Below are positions 49,621 through 61,748 of a stretch of 64,000 nt of DNA, piece after piece. Position 1 is the stretch's first letter. Each line of letters begins with the position of its first letter. The stretch covers positions 15,081,744 through 15,145,743 of the forward strand of contig CM040443.1 in assembly GCA_022749755.1 (NCBI GenBank), given 5' to 3'. The position numbers and the translations under genes were made by a program. This DNA comes from Azadirachta indica (lineage: Eukaryota; Streptophyta; Magnoliopsida; Sapindales; Meliaceae). The notes under the pieces were generated by a model that was given only the letters and a program-made list of their open reading frames with translations, ran no database searches and was not told where the DNA came from.

Positions 49621-50990
49621 GGCTGACTGGAAGTGGGGTAGCTTCTGTAATCCATTTTTCTTGAAATAGGTGGTGGTTGGTTAATTTGACGTCTGTTCTT
49701 GGAAAGAAAGATTGGCATTTAATTTTTAACTTCTGAAAATCAGAGTGGCATTTTAAACAAATTTGCTGAAGATCTGGTATTTATTTTGTTTGGTAATATT
49801 CTTAATACTATGATCTGCATTGTAATTGGCACACTGCTGCTCTGGATAATTAGGTAAAGGGGGTTGGCAGTTCGTAGCCTAGACGAGTTGAAACATTTTA
49901 AAACTTTCTTGATTTCTCTCTCATCTCTTATCTTCAGGAAATTTTGAAATTTTGTACCTCATTATGAGAGGTTCTTTTTGTTTTTGTTTTTTTTTTTTTT
50001 ATTTTTTCAAATTTTAATGTGAGCGGAATTTAAATCTCGTAACTGTTAGTATCGAACTAAAAAAATATTTTACTAGCTGAATTAATTTGCATCCGCGCAT
50101 TGGGTTGTGACAATATACTTGCGTTCAACATGGTTAGTTAACAAAAAAAAAAAAAAAAAAAAAAAATCAAATTCAACGATTGGTGCATTGAAGAGTAAGT
50201 TGTTTTGCTTCTATCAAGTTTTTTAGTTTATGGAATTATGATTTTTAAAGGCATTTTTAGTGGTTTAAATTACTAAAAGTGCGGTTATTCGATTTTGACA
50301 ATGTAATTAAACTCAAAAAATGTTATTTATTATCTAAAATTACATTTTTTTATTCTCAGTAGGGGTGGGCATTTTAGGTTTGGTTTGATTTTGGACTATT
50401 TGAAAATTGAACCGAATAATTTGGTTTTGAAGAAAGACAATCAAATTGAACTGTAACCAAGTTTTCGAGAGTAGATTAGTTCCGTTCTAATAAGAAACAG
50501 AAAGATTGCGTGCTTTGTTTTAATTTGGAGCATTTGGAGGGGGCATCGATGTTGGAGAAGAATTAGTGGTTCATGAATATTATGAAAGTTATTTCTTCAA
50601 AGTAAAATTAGGTAATCACTAATTTAATTCTTATGTTATTGTCAGATTTTATCACTTGATATCAAATAATAAATTTTTTGTATGAAGGGAAGAAGACTTT
50701 TTTCTCCTTCTCTTTTTATCTCTTTTTTTTTTATATACTTATTAATTCCTTAGTTATTTAAAATTTTAATCCTAGTGGGACTTTAATTGGCATAATTAAA
50801 AGAATTTTTCAATAAAATTTGGCTTTTATGGAAGAATATTTAGCCTACTTATTATTTTTTAGGTTTTACTTTAGGGTATGCTTAGGCTAATTGAGAAGTT
50901 GTTAGGTTAAAATCCTTCAAAAAACAAGTCTTTTTTCTTTATACAAAAAATTTACGAGTTAATATCAGGTAACGAAATTTGGTACAAACA
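49621..50990. other. 3' flank of the TAF15b-like gene, no further gene
   Basis: The first 250-350 bp is probably the 3' untranslated region. A T-rich run lies at about 49978-50005 and a pure A run of about 24 bases at 50143-50166, possibly a retroposon tail. At 50361, 'taggggtgggcattttaggtttggtt' resembles the left end of a hAT MITE; no matching right end was found. Confidence 0.45.
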
Positions 50991-51105
50991 CTTTACTTAC
51001 ATAATGCTTGTTGACAACGCAGGGGAAATAGGTTGACGACATGTTGGCGGTGGCTGTTGCTTATAATAGTAAGAAGCAGGCAATGATCTACTGTTATCTA
51101 CAATA

Positions 51106-51373
51106 GCATATGCTGCTAGTAATGACAGCAAAGTTGCTATTAATGATTTGAAGGTTAGAGACGTTATAGCAGAAACCCATCTCATTAAAGATGAAAGGGT
51201 TAAGGATTTTGTTAGCAACAATGGCGTATGGTGCTAGTAATGACAAAAATGTTGCTATTAATGAATTGAAGGTTAGAGGTGTTATGGAAAAAATCCATCT
51301 CATTGAAGATGAAAGAGTTAGGGATTTTGTTAGGAGCGATGAGGGGGTTGCCATTGAGGATAAGAAAAAGTAA
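51106..51373 (+). repeat. Tandem duplication, 118-bp unit, with coding-like sequence
   Basis: Units at 51106-51223 and 51224-51341 share 'gctagtaatgac', 'gttgctattaatga', 'ttgaaggttagag', 'catctcattraagatgaaag' and 'gttaggattttgtta'. The second encodes a 60-codon open frame (51191-51373) with ASNDKNVAINELKVRGV and IHLIEDERVRDFV, and the first encodes the same pattern. Because 118 is not a multiple of three, the units lie in different frames, so no intact protein crosses both. I do not recognise the family. Confidence 0.6.
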
Positions 51374-51630
51374 AGTGCTTAATATTACAAAAATACATAT
51401 ATTATTAAACATCAACCAATGTTCTTTACTATCAGAAGAGAAGGTAAGTATGTCTTTTCCTAAAACTTGTTATAAATTGATAATTTCTTATAAATTAAGA
51501 AAGTTATATGATAAAATCACACAAATATAAGTATAGAAAAAAAGAAGACAAGTACAAAGAATTGAAATATAAAAGTAATGTAAATTATGGGTTTGACATA
51601 TAAATATATAAATATATATGTATACATGTA

Positions 51631-51958
51631 TATGAGACCGGATCAAGTAATCAAAGAGAGATTCATGTAGAAATTTAATATTGAACGGAAATGAATGTTA
51701 ATGTAAAGACAAATAAATTTGTATGCTCGAACATAAATTGGTATGCAATAGAATGTTGAAAATCAGATTGTCATACAATAAAATAATAAATATATATGAG
51801 ACAGAATCGAGTAATCAAAGAGAGATTGATGTAAAAATTGAATTGAATGGAAATAAATGTTAATGTAAAGATACATAAATTTGTATGCTTGAAAATAAAA
51901 TTATGTGCAATAAAATATTGAAAATCAGATTGTCATACAATAAAATAATAAAGATTAA
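51631..51958. repeat. Tandem duplication, 164-bp unit
   Basis: Units 51631-51794 and 51795-51958 both run from 'tatgagacmgratcragtaa', through 'atcaaagagagattsatgta' and 'aaatcagattgtcatacaat', to 'aaaataataaa'. They are about 85-90% alike by eye and non-coding. Confidence 0.8.
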
Positions 51959-52439
51959 AGCATAAAAATTAAACAATACGTAAATATATTGAAAATTGAA
52001 AATTGAATTATTAAAAGATTAAACTGACAAAATTTGATATTCAAAAGTTGAAGATTTGAGTACAACTTAGACAATTTTGATGATTGAAAAATATACAACG
52101 AATTTTTATTCATGTTTTAAAAATTTGTGTACAAGCTTGTAATTCCTAATTTGTGGACTGTGTTTAATACCCAAAGACTCAAATAATTGATACGTTTTGA
52201 ATACAATTGGATTCCCTAAGCTTTTGTCAGATGAATTATTTCTAACAAATTCCTCTGCTAGATATCCAGGCTCTTCTGCAAGATTCTTTTGCTTTTGTTT
52301 TCTCTTTTGAAAATCATCAAGATGAATTATTTCTAACGAATTCCTCTACTAGATTTTTAATTGTCATTTGACTCCTTCATATGTTTTCGTCTTCTTTTGC
52401 TGCAAATTTTTAGTTTCCACGCGCCATTTAAATAACTGT

Positions 52440-55320
52440 ATTTTTCAAATAATTTCGACTTTTTTCTTTATTTTTTCTTTTTTTTTTCTCGCCAATTTTT
52501 TTAATTTCTCAAAAAATTCTAAAGCAATTAGCTTCATTTGATGGGCTAAGTCTGTTGACTTTTCTGACTTGCTTGAGCTTCTTAACAAGTCTTCCTCATC
52601 ATTTGAGAGTTGGGAAAGTATTTCTTTCAGATGTTTTTGGTATTCTTCTTTTGTTTTTAAGGCCACAAATTTTGAAATTCGGATGGTCTTTTGTTGGAGA
52701 AATTATGACATTTGAAGACTAATTGCCTTCTTTGATTGATTGGACTGCTTCAAGAATTTCAAAACTAGTTCTATTGTTGTCCTTTGGCATTGAAAATTGC
52801 CTACCATTTAACCTTGTACTGCCATCCAAGGCTTGGAATTTCCCTTGCGAAGATTTTATAATCCCAAGAACATATCTAACCTACGGAGAATTTTGAAAAT
52901 AAATGGACAAGGATTGGCAATTTGAAGTCTCCTTTAGTTAGGAGATAATTTTGTTTGAAGGTGTCAAAACCTTTAGAGACATTGTGGGAGGATTTGAGTA
53001 TTTGGACCAAAATGGTTCCACCAATCGATGAACCAATATAAAAATCTGTACTTAACTCTTTGTTTTTTTTTTAAACGGACTAGGAATATCTGTATTGTGT
53101 ATTTTGTAAAAAGAAATGCACAAAGCTAGGCTTGATGATAATCCCAATAATTAGAATTAGGAGGATCAAAGTTCGGGAGAATTTTTTTGTATTTCTTTGA
53201 ATTTTCCCTCTTTAGAGGAGTGAGTATCTTGAGAATTTGAACCATGGAATGAATAATAAACTTTGAGTCAGCTGTTGGTTGATAGTATTTAAATTCTCAA
53301 GAATCAGAATTAACTAACATAAATTCATCAAATTTTTAAATTTTGCTAAGTTTTTTGGGATAAAGTGAAAATTTTTGAAAATAAAATTCTTGCTATAAAT
53401 TTTAGATTTTCTTAGAAAAATTCACTTTCTCTTCTCAACTTTTTTTTCAATATATTTTTGTGTTGGTTCGACACTTCTTATGAGTAAACGATGTCAACAA
53501 CTTAGAGTTTCTTTGTTTTTAATTGAAGAAAGTGCAGCTCAGTTGCGGATTTTAAAATAGTTTATAAAACTATTTTCAGTCCAAAATTTTGAGAAATATT
53601 TTGTGAAATAACAAGATTTACTTATGGTGATTTTTCAAGAGGTTGAACCCCTAGTTGAAAAGCTGTTCTTTTGAAAAATCTTTTGAGGAAGAATTGGATA
53701 CAACTTTTGCTTTGGAGGATTGAACTCTTAAGGCTTCTTCATCTAGAAAGACAATATCATACTAGGATTTCTGAGTTGGTGGCATAAGATGCCTTGGTCT
53801 TTTCTTTTGAGTGATTTTGCTCATTAGGGTTTTGGGACGCATTATCTTTCTGGAAGGAATTCTCTTGGTGACATAATTTGGAAGTGAGTTGGATTCTTGT
53901 TTTATATACTCAATATGAAAAAATACTTAAAATTACTTGCCATCTAGTAAAAATTTATTTTGATACGGTGTTTTTTACATCATTTTGCAGTATATCTTTT
54001 GTAGATTGCAATCAACATGTAAAAGAAACTTTTGATTCAATATATTACTTTAAAATTTTGTAAGGTATAAAACAATAGATAAAATTTCTTTTTCGATAGT
54101 TGAATAGCTTTGTTGACTTTCATTCCAATGCTTGGATGTATATTGAACTATTTGCTCTTTTTATCTTTCCTCTATTTCAGGATTCTTCCATGACCAATTT
54201 TAGAGGCATTTGTTTCAACAACTTTGGAAGCATTTAAGTTTATACTATGTAAACGTAGAAGGGTTTTGATTTGTTGGACAATTTCTATGTTGGGATTTTT
54301 CTTTAATATTTGATACAAAGATTGGCAAAGATTACTTAAATTTGGATAAAAATTTGCAACATGATTAAAGTTCCCTAGGAACCTTTGGAGTTGCATTTTG
54401 TCAATAATTTGATCAAGCAATTTATTTGTAAAAGCAATTGATCTACAATTTGAATTATAGTTTCATGATAGATGTTATGGCCAAGAAATCTAATTTTGTT
54501 TTGAAACAAAGTAATCTTTGACTTTGAGATAACTAATCTATTATTTTGTTCTAAATTGATAAAACTTAAAGATAATTGAAATGTTGGTCAACATTTGCAG
54601 AAAATATTAAAATATCGTCAATGTACACAATTATAAATTTTGAAAAAGGATTGAAAATTTCATTTATAATCCTTTGAAATTGAGAAAGAGCCTTTTTTTA
54701 AAATTAAATAGCATAATCCGTTAACATTAACTAAAAGGGACAGGAAATACAATTTTTTATCTATCTTCTTCTTTGATTTGAATTTGCCAAAATCAAGATT
54801 TCATAGCAAATTTTGAAAATAGTTTTGCCTTGTAAAGCCTTTGCAACAAATCTTTTTTGTTTGGAATGGGATACCAAATTCATCTAAAGGCCTGGTTAAG
54901 AGGTTTGTAATTCATGATTAATCTTGGTACACCTATTTCAATTTTAGCATTTTTATTGACATAAAAAGTTGAACAACTTTATTAGGATTGGCTTTTTCAT
55001 ATCAATTTTTTGTCAAAAAATTCTTGAATTTCTTTTCTGTAGTTTTTTTCTAGTTCTTAATTCTTTGGATGGGTCTTGCTTTTGTAAGAGTGGGTTTTTC
55101 ATCAAAATCTTTGTCGTAGGGAATTTCAACAAATATGTTGTTTCTTTCCCTGAATAGAATTTGGTAAGTAAGAAAAAATTGTGTTTTCTAATTTTGTTGG
55201 ATTTCTATAATTTGATTTTTGATATACGGTTCTTGGATTTATTGTTTTGTACTCTATTGCTTCTTTAAGGAGATTGATTTGGATTTTTTTTTTGTGTTTA
55301 ATGAGAAAATTGATTTGTTT
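52440..55320 (-). mobile_element. Endogenous caulimovirid segment, minus strand (RT, RNase H, downstream ORF)
   Basis: Read on the minus strand from 55320 downward: a leader to the RT with KKKIQINLLKEAIEY, then RT blocks at about 55100-54600 in shifted frames (IVYIDDILIFS-like catalytic block near 54620). An open 82-codon frame at 54420-54172 covers the RT-RNase H junction (LQRFLGNFNHVANFYPNLSN, VETNASKIGHG). RNase H block YSTIEKEILSIVLYL follows at about 54090. A downstream product has YWFIDWWNHFGPNTQILP near 53040 and a Lys/Glu-rich helical frame at 52666-52445. Plant pararetroviruses (Caulimoviridae) have this RT-RNase H; the 'WW' ORF is shared with the plus-strand copy. The segment differs clearly in sequence from that copy, so it may be another lineage. 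It is heavily mutated. The direct repeat 'agatgaattatttctaac' at 52231 and 52320 lies just beyond. Confidence 0.7.
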
Positions 55321-55333
55321 TGGTATGAGAGCC
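55321..55333 (+). other. Possible primer-binding site of the plus-strand caulimovirid copy
   Basis: TGGTATGAGAGCC differs by one base from the sequence complementary to plant initiator tRNA-Met. It sits 256 nt before the first viral ORF, after which come short leader frames, as expected for a caulimovirid. The virus-like sequence changes strand at about this point, which fits integration at the discontinuity near the primer site. A chance match cannot be ruled out. Confidence 0.5.
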
Positions 55334-55588
55334 AATAGATTTCAAAGTTGTTGAGCTTGTAATAAAACAATTATTAAATAAATAATTTAGAATACAGAAT
55401 ATCCTAGATATAGAGAGGGAGTAGTGTAAAGTTGTTTGTAAATTTGGCAAGCCAGCTCGAAAGTGGCAGTAATATTCTATGTGAAGTTGAGGTTGTAAGT
55501 CCAGCATTCGACCCCAAGAAGTTTCCCTAACTCTCTTTATATTTAGAATTTATGTGTTTTAAATTATTTATTTACAATAGTTTTAATT

Positions 55589-56240
55589 ATGACTTCTTCA
55601 ATTAGAAAAATATTTGGCTCTAAATCCAAAAAATCTACTAAGACTATTAGTTCTAGAGAAATTATGAGTAAAATTAGTGATATTAGTCAGTATATATCCA
55701 AAGATCGATTACCCACTATTCCACCTAATGTTATTTATAATATGGGAATATTTGATTTCAGGACGGCTTTTTCTATCAAGGAACATGAAGAAATTTTATC
55801 TTTACAAAATAAATTTAAAAAAAAATTATTTTACTCAACTCTACTACATTTAATAAATTTAAGGAATAAGATTTTAATTATATTCATTTTGGACTTATTC
55901 AAATAACAATTAAACCTTTAGCCAGAAAAAGTTTAAATTTTCTAATCTTAGTTCTTCTTAGAGATAAAACATTACCTAAATTGTAAGGATTCTCTTTTAG
56001 GCTTAGTTAAATCAATCTTTGTAACGGAGCTATTTGTTTCAATTATGCACCATATTTTCAAGTTACTCTACATGATCCAACTATATTAGATACTCTTATA
56101 CTTAATATTCATATTCCGGATATTAAATTTCAACCATATAGGTAAGGATACATATTACTCTATCGAATTTATTTTAAACAGATTACTTCTCAGTTCAATC
56201 CTACATGTTTGTTACAAGAAAATAGGGGATAAACATCCAT
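55589..56240 (+). pseudogene. Caulimovirid movement-protein region, degenerate
   Basis: An open frame of 105 codons starts at the ATG at 55589 (MTSSIRKIFGSKSKKS...) and runs to 55906. The reading then shifts frame and continues with LCNGAICFNYAPYFQVTLHD and ILDTLILNIHIPDIKF near 56015-56130, a block typical of the 30K-type movement protein of plant pararetroviruses. The protein would modify plasmodesmata for cell-to-cell spread. A frameshift near 55900 and stops near 55985 and 56145 break it. Position as the first domain of ORF1 fits the family. Confidence 0.6.
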
Positions 56241-57333
56241 TCTAAATATTCAAAGTAGATCAAGACATCCCAATAGATTCTTTTACTCCAAAACTACTCA
56301 AATGGGATGAAATTAGTATTACAAACAATTAGAAAATAGATCAATCCCAAATCCCTAGAAATTTAGCTTAAAAAGAAATTCCTCAAATAGTAGAAACTAA
56401 TGATAGGAAAATTCATTGTAAATTTAATTCTTTTCGACAACTTAAACCATTGACTAGCTATTAAGATTTTCATGCTGCTAGAACATCCTTTTCTATTCCT
56501 AACACTTTTAGAGTTCAAACTACTAAGATACAGGATATAGATATTCAAAGTTTTGTCTAATACACTACTCCAGTAATTGAACCAGTAAATAGGCTAGAAT
56601 CTCTAACTTTTTCTGATTTTCAAGCTATTAATACAATAGTTAATGAAAATTGGGAAATAGATAAAACTTTCCTTAGATAACATTTTGGTTCATTAGTAAA
56701 CAAGGAAAAGAAAACATGGTTTTTAGCCAATTTTGACTTAGAACAAGAAGCCATTATTAGAACAGCTTGGTATGATGAGATGAATAGGTTAAAAATAAAT
56801 ATTCCATTTTTCACATGGTTTGAGATATATTCATTTAATAAACACATAAAATATCCTTTTAGAAAATCCACTCTCCATGCTAGTTATCATAGAAAATGGG
56901 AAACAAAAAATTATGGCATTATTCAATCGTGCATCCACTCCTAAAATCTATTAATCTTAATATTTTAGGAAATCATTTCTAGCATTGCCATTCAAATTAG
57001 CTGATAATAGACCAAATACTGAGCCTTCTAATTTACGAGACATTAAGAAGATTTATGAACAAAATAATTATCAAAGTCAAATATTTCACACTATTTCCAA
57101 ACAAATTAGTCACATGAAGATAAGTTAGACTAAGTTAACCCTAATTCTATCTTGCCTTCTAGTGTGACCCCACCTTTATTCAAACCCTAACTTTTACCTC
57201 AAAAAAAATAAAGAAATTACTTTTTTTCTCAAAATTGAACTTTTAGATCAAATTAATAAAAAGTTATCACCTTTACCAAGTCTTTCTAATGTTAATACTA
57301 TGGGTGAAACTATAGAAAGTCAAACCTATAGTT
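56241..57333 (+). pseudogene. Caulimovirid ORF1 linker region
   Basis: Coding-like but low-complexity sequence in shifting frames between the movement-protein and coat-protein regions. It includes blocks such as FSLVNKEKKTWFLANFDLEQ at about 56690-56750, part of which is duplicated at 62178-62284. No named domain is recognised. An inverted copy of 56447-57709 lies at 62737-64000. Confidence 0.5.
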
Positions 57334-58440
57334 AAGATGAAGATAGTAAGCCCTTACAAATTAATAGGTTACAAAGAAAAATTAGACAACCCAATAGTTG
57401 GAAAAATACCTTAACTAGGAATTATTATCCTAAACTTATTCTACCAAATATTCAATATGAAGAGCGTTCTAAGTATATTAGTATTCAATATACAGAAGAA
57501 GCTATCTATAAGTGGAATATAAATGGTAGATTCGAATATGAAATTGTAAATGTACTCCAAGAAATAGGAATAGCTACTATAGCCTATAAAGCCGTAAAAA
57601 ATACATATCATCAAGCCGCTAGACTTATAGTAGCATGATTTATAGGATCTCTTAGATATTGATGGAACAACAGTCTTAGTACATCTACTCGACAGAGTAT
57701 ACTTAATCATATAGGACAACTCATAATAAAAGATGATCAAGACTTTCAAGAAGTTAAAGAAACACAAAATGTTGTAGAAGTTTTTATTCATACTATAATT
57801 ATGCATGTTATAAGCAATCCTCAAGAAGAACTTCAAAGTTAAAAATTAGTACTAACTAATTTTAGATATCTAACTTTAGGTAATTTTAGGTGGTACAAAG
57901 ATATTTTCATCACTCATGTATTCCATCGTCAAGATTGCAATGCATCTTTCTGGAAAGAAATGTTTACTACAAGATCACCCAAATTCTTTTCTAATAGAAT
58001 AGTAAAAAAATTATTAGAGATTACCGGAAGAAGTTCAATTCCTTGAGACTCTATTACTTATGTTCAACTCTTTGTATTTGTCAAGAAAGAAGGCTTATCT
58101 TTATGTTAGGAATAAAACAACAAAAGAAATAGTAAAAAATATTCCTTTAAACAAACCGTAGGCAATTTTTGTGCCCTATATGGATATAACAATTTCACAG
58201 CTCCATCCCGTAGAAAAACTCACAAGTCCAAAACTATTACTTATCCTACAAAGTATAAGAAGGAAAAAACTCGATTTAATGAACCTTACTATAAAAGGGT
58301 AAGAGACGTAGTAAGTCTAAACCTAACAAAAAGCCCATAATTTGTTGGACCTGTAAAAAACCAGGCCATATTTCTACTAATTGTAGAACAAAAAATAAGA
58401 TTAACAAAATATTCAAAAATGATGAAAACCTTAGACAAAA
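57334..58440 (+). pseudogene. Caulimovirid coat-protein region with CCHC zinc finger
   Basis: The frame 57334-57639 is open for about 100 codons, with YKWNINGRFEYEIVNVLQEI and AIYKAVKNTYHQAARLIVA-like sequence. It is then broken by a TGA inside the block IGSLRYW-N. Later pieces lead to a CCHC knuckle, CWTCKKPGHISTNC at 58343-58384, with correct C-x2-C-x4-H-x4-C spacing; this is the RNA-binding finger at the coat-protein C-terminus. Upstream of the knuckle is a basic tract (58200-58330). A 131-codon minus-strand frame at 57441-57836 is the antisense shadow of this domain. Confidence 0.65.
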
Positions 58441-58899
58441 ATTTAGTTAACGTTTTCTTAGTAAAGAATCTAGCAGTGAATCAGATTTTTTTGAAATTAT
58501 TCAAGAAATAGATAATTCTAGTAACACAAATAGTGTTTAAGATTGTAGTTGTAATGAAGGAATATGCAATTGCCAATCTATTTAGACATTATAGATCGAA
58601 TAGAAGATCCTAAAGTTAAATTAGAATATTTGCTTAAACTTAAAGACATCCTTACTTAAGCACAACACCTTAGTACTCCAAAATCATTTAGTCTTAATAA
58701 AATTTTTGATAAATATCTTTTTCAAAGCCTCTTTAAACAGGTATCTAATAAGAGGTTAAAATGCTTAAAAAACACCTTAATAAATTAGAGCAAAAGGTTC
58801 AAGAACAAGTATAGCAATTACTAACTAACGTTAGAATAGAATTATTAGAAAATTCCTCTAGAAAGCAACATGAAATAATTTAACCAAATAATTCCATAG

Positions 58900-60790
58900 A
58901 ATTAGGTTTCGCTAATAACCCTGACAATACATTTCTTCAACTTGCTAGTAAAATTAATTTTCAAAAATGGTATATTCATGTATCACTCTATATAGGAAAT
59001 AGTTTTCATTTAAAAGCCACTGCATTAGTTGATTCAGGCGCAGATTAAAACTGTATTAGGGAAGGGATAATATCAACTCAATTTTATAAAAAAAAAACTA
59101 GTGAACAGTTACATGGTGCAAACGGTTGCAACTTCAACGTTATGTATAAATTATCAAATACAAAAAAAAAAAAATTTGATAATTATTGTTTTAGAAATAG
59201 TTTTACTTTAGTAAAAATTCTTAGCCAAAATATTATTTAGGTACCCCATTTTTAACACAAATATATTATTTTATTGTTGATGATAAGGGAATTCATACTT
59301 AAGTGTTAGGTAAACAAATTACTTTCATTTTTTTGTCTCCCATTAGTCAAATGGAAATTAACTTACTCCAAGAAAATTCAATTACCCAGTAACTCAATAT
59401 CATATCTAACAAAAGGAATCATATCCAAGTTTTACAAAAAGAAATTTAGTATGACAAAGTAGAAAAACAATTAGAGAATCTTACTGTTTGAACACGAATA
59501 GAAATGTTTCAATTACTTTTAAAAAAGGAAATATACTTGGGCTTATCTAATGCTTTTTGGGAGAGGAAAAAGCATAAAATCCAATTACTATAAGAAAAAC
59601 ATTTCAATGAAAAATAAATACCTACAAAAGCCTATCCTATTCAAATGAATCATGACCTTTTAGAACATTGTAAGAAAGAAATCAATGATTTACTCAATAA
59701 AGGACTAATTAGGAAACTTTTTATATCAATTAAAATTTTGAAATATAAAGGGGAGTCCCAAGATTGATTATTAATTACAAACCTTTGAACAAAGTTCTTT
59801 AATGGATTAGGTATCCAATCTCCAATAAAAAAGATTTACTTAAAAGACTATATAATAGTGTAATATTTTCAAAACTTGATACAAAAAATGGATTTTGGCA
59901 AGTATAAATAAATGGAAAAGAAAGATATAAAACAGCCTTTACAGTACCATTTGGTCACTACGAATGGAACACAATGCCATTTGGTCTTAAAAATGTTCCT
60001 TCAGAATCCCAAAATATTATGAATAACATTTTTAACCCTTATACTCAATTTTCTATTGTATACGTAGATGATGTCCTCATTTTCTCAAATTCCAAAGAAC
60101 GAAATTTTAAACATTTGACATATTTCTCCATGTAGTAAAAAAGAATGGACTAATAATCTCAGGCATTAAAATGAAACTATTTTAAATCAAAATTAGATTT
60201 TTAGGCCATGAAATTTATAAGGGTACTATCCCACTAATTAGTAGGTCAATAGAATTTGTTTCAAAATTTTTCTCTGATATTAGGGAAAAAAACTCAATTA
60301 CAGAGATTTTCAAGATCATTAAAATATGTAGCAGACTTTTTCCCAAATTTTATATAATTATGTGAGCCATTATATCAAAGATTAAGGAAAAATCCTCTCA
60401 GCTGGACTAAGGAACACACCAATGTAATCAAACTTGTTAAACAAAAAGTAAAAGTTTTACCTTGTTTATCAATTCCAGATCCTAGCACAAAATTGATAGT
60501 TGAAACAGATGCTTCAGATATAAGTGATAATGGAATACTTAAATAAAAAACTAATAAATTTGATGTGAAATTTATAGTTAGGTTCCATTCAAGTGTTTGG
60601 ATTGGTGCTCAAAAGAATTATTCCACAATCAAAAAAGAAATTTTATCAATTATTTTATACATCATGTAATTTCAAGATGATTTATTCAAAAAAAAAATTT
60701 TTATTACGAATTAATTGCAAATCTGTAAAAGAAGTTTTAAAGAAAAATGTAAAAAATCTGGTTTCCAAGCAAATTTTTGCAAGATAGCAA
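58900..60790 (+). pseudogene. Caulimovirid protease, RT and RNase H, degenerate
   Basis: Aspartic protease: LVDSGAD at about 59025-59045, active-site DSG intact, followed at once by a stop. RT: PYDxKxAYPIQ-like start near 59620, then FTVPFGHYEWNTMPFGLKN at about 59940-59995, and the catalytic YVDD at 60061-60072 followed by VLIFSNS. Later RT blocks (IRFLGHEIYKGTIP near 60200) lead to RNase H with VETDASDISDNGIL at about 60500-60540 and a well-kept open stretch at 60593-60787. Numerous stops and several frameshifts disable it. The enzyme would copy pregenomic RNA into viral DNA. Confidence 0.75.
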
Positions 60791-60923
60791 GTAATTTTGT
60801 TTAATTTAGATTTCTAAATTTCTTTTATAAAGGGAGAACACAATTCTTTACTAAACTAATTTACAAGAGAGTTTTTACAAGGGAGAGCAAAAGTAAGATT
60901 CAAACACTGAGAAAAATTCCAAA

Positions 60924-61748
60924 ATGTCTTATAAAAGTATGAAACCTTCAGATTATACAATAATTACTCAAATTTCAATTTCTGATTACGAGAATATTCC
61001 AGTTGCTTCAAATACAGGTATGACTTCTTCAACCTAAGAATATCCTCTTTTATCTTACATTTAAGCAATCAAATCTATGTCACCTACCCAACCTGGGTCT
61101 TTTATATAGAAAAATACTGCGTCTTTGAAACAATCTTCTATTCACAAGTCCCAATTCAAAACTAAATTTCAAGCACAACATATTCAAATTACTCCTTATG
61201 ACAAACCAATCCAATTAAAAGATCTTTATAGTCTTACCAATAAATTATTTTATCTTGATTTCCAATTTATTACAAACAATCCACTCAAGACTAGGTGGTT
61301 CTATGAAATACTCTTAATAACATGGATTCTTTCATGAAATTTTACTGTAAAAAAAGATTATCCAGATTATAATTTGTCCGTCCTAAGAGAATTCTAAATT
61401 AAATGGTGGGATAAATATGACTTAAACAAAATTACTCCATTATTAATTACTGAATGGCTAAACATAGAAAAAGAAACTGTTAGGGCAGTCAAAGAAGTCT
61501 TATCCTCGCGTCTAAAAAAGACTTATACTCCTCTTATTGATAAAGCTAACTCCAACACTCATCAAAAGAACAAAAGACAATATTATGCCAAGATATTTGA
61601 TGAAATAATCAAAAAAATTGAAGAAGAAGTTAACAACACTCAAGAATCTTCAACAGAATATACTCAACCACCGATAGATGATCCGTATGGTGGACCTTTT
61701 CATAAGACCTTTTTGATCTATAAAGATCAATTATTTAAGAATAGATAA
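60924..61748 (+). pseudogene. Caulimovirid ORF2-like protein, five in-frame stops, no frameshift
   Basis: A single frame of 275 codons runs from the ATG at 60924 to TAA at 61746-61748. It is interrupted by five stop codons (near 61035, 61062, 61110, 61335 and 61395) but by no frameshift. It has KWWDKYDLNKITPLLITEWL in the middle and an acidic, helix-prone FDEIIKKIEEEVNNTQESST section near the end. A similar WW-containing sequence lies downstream of RNase H in the minus-strand segment (near 53030), so it is a conserved gene. Its function is unknown to me; florendoviruses have a second ORF of unknown function in this position. The stops look like CAA/CAG/TGG-type codons changed by transitions, which is inference. 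Confidence 0.65.

Noticed and set aside
49309..49669. Minus-strand and alternative plus-strand frames over the RD-rich exon
   Set aside because: Simple-repeat codons keep other frames open; the spliced frame with RDRDR and a TGA at 49618 is the conserved one.
57441..57836. 131-codon minus-strand open frame
   Set aside because: Antisense to the caulimovirid coat-protein region; the hydrophobic, Tyr/Phe-rich composition reflects the reverse of AT-rich coding DNA. The similar frame at 62686-63060 is the same shadow in the inverted copy.
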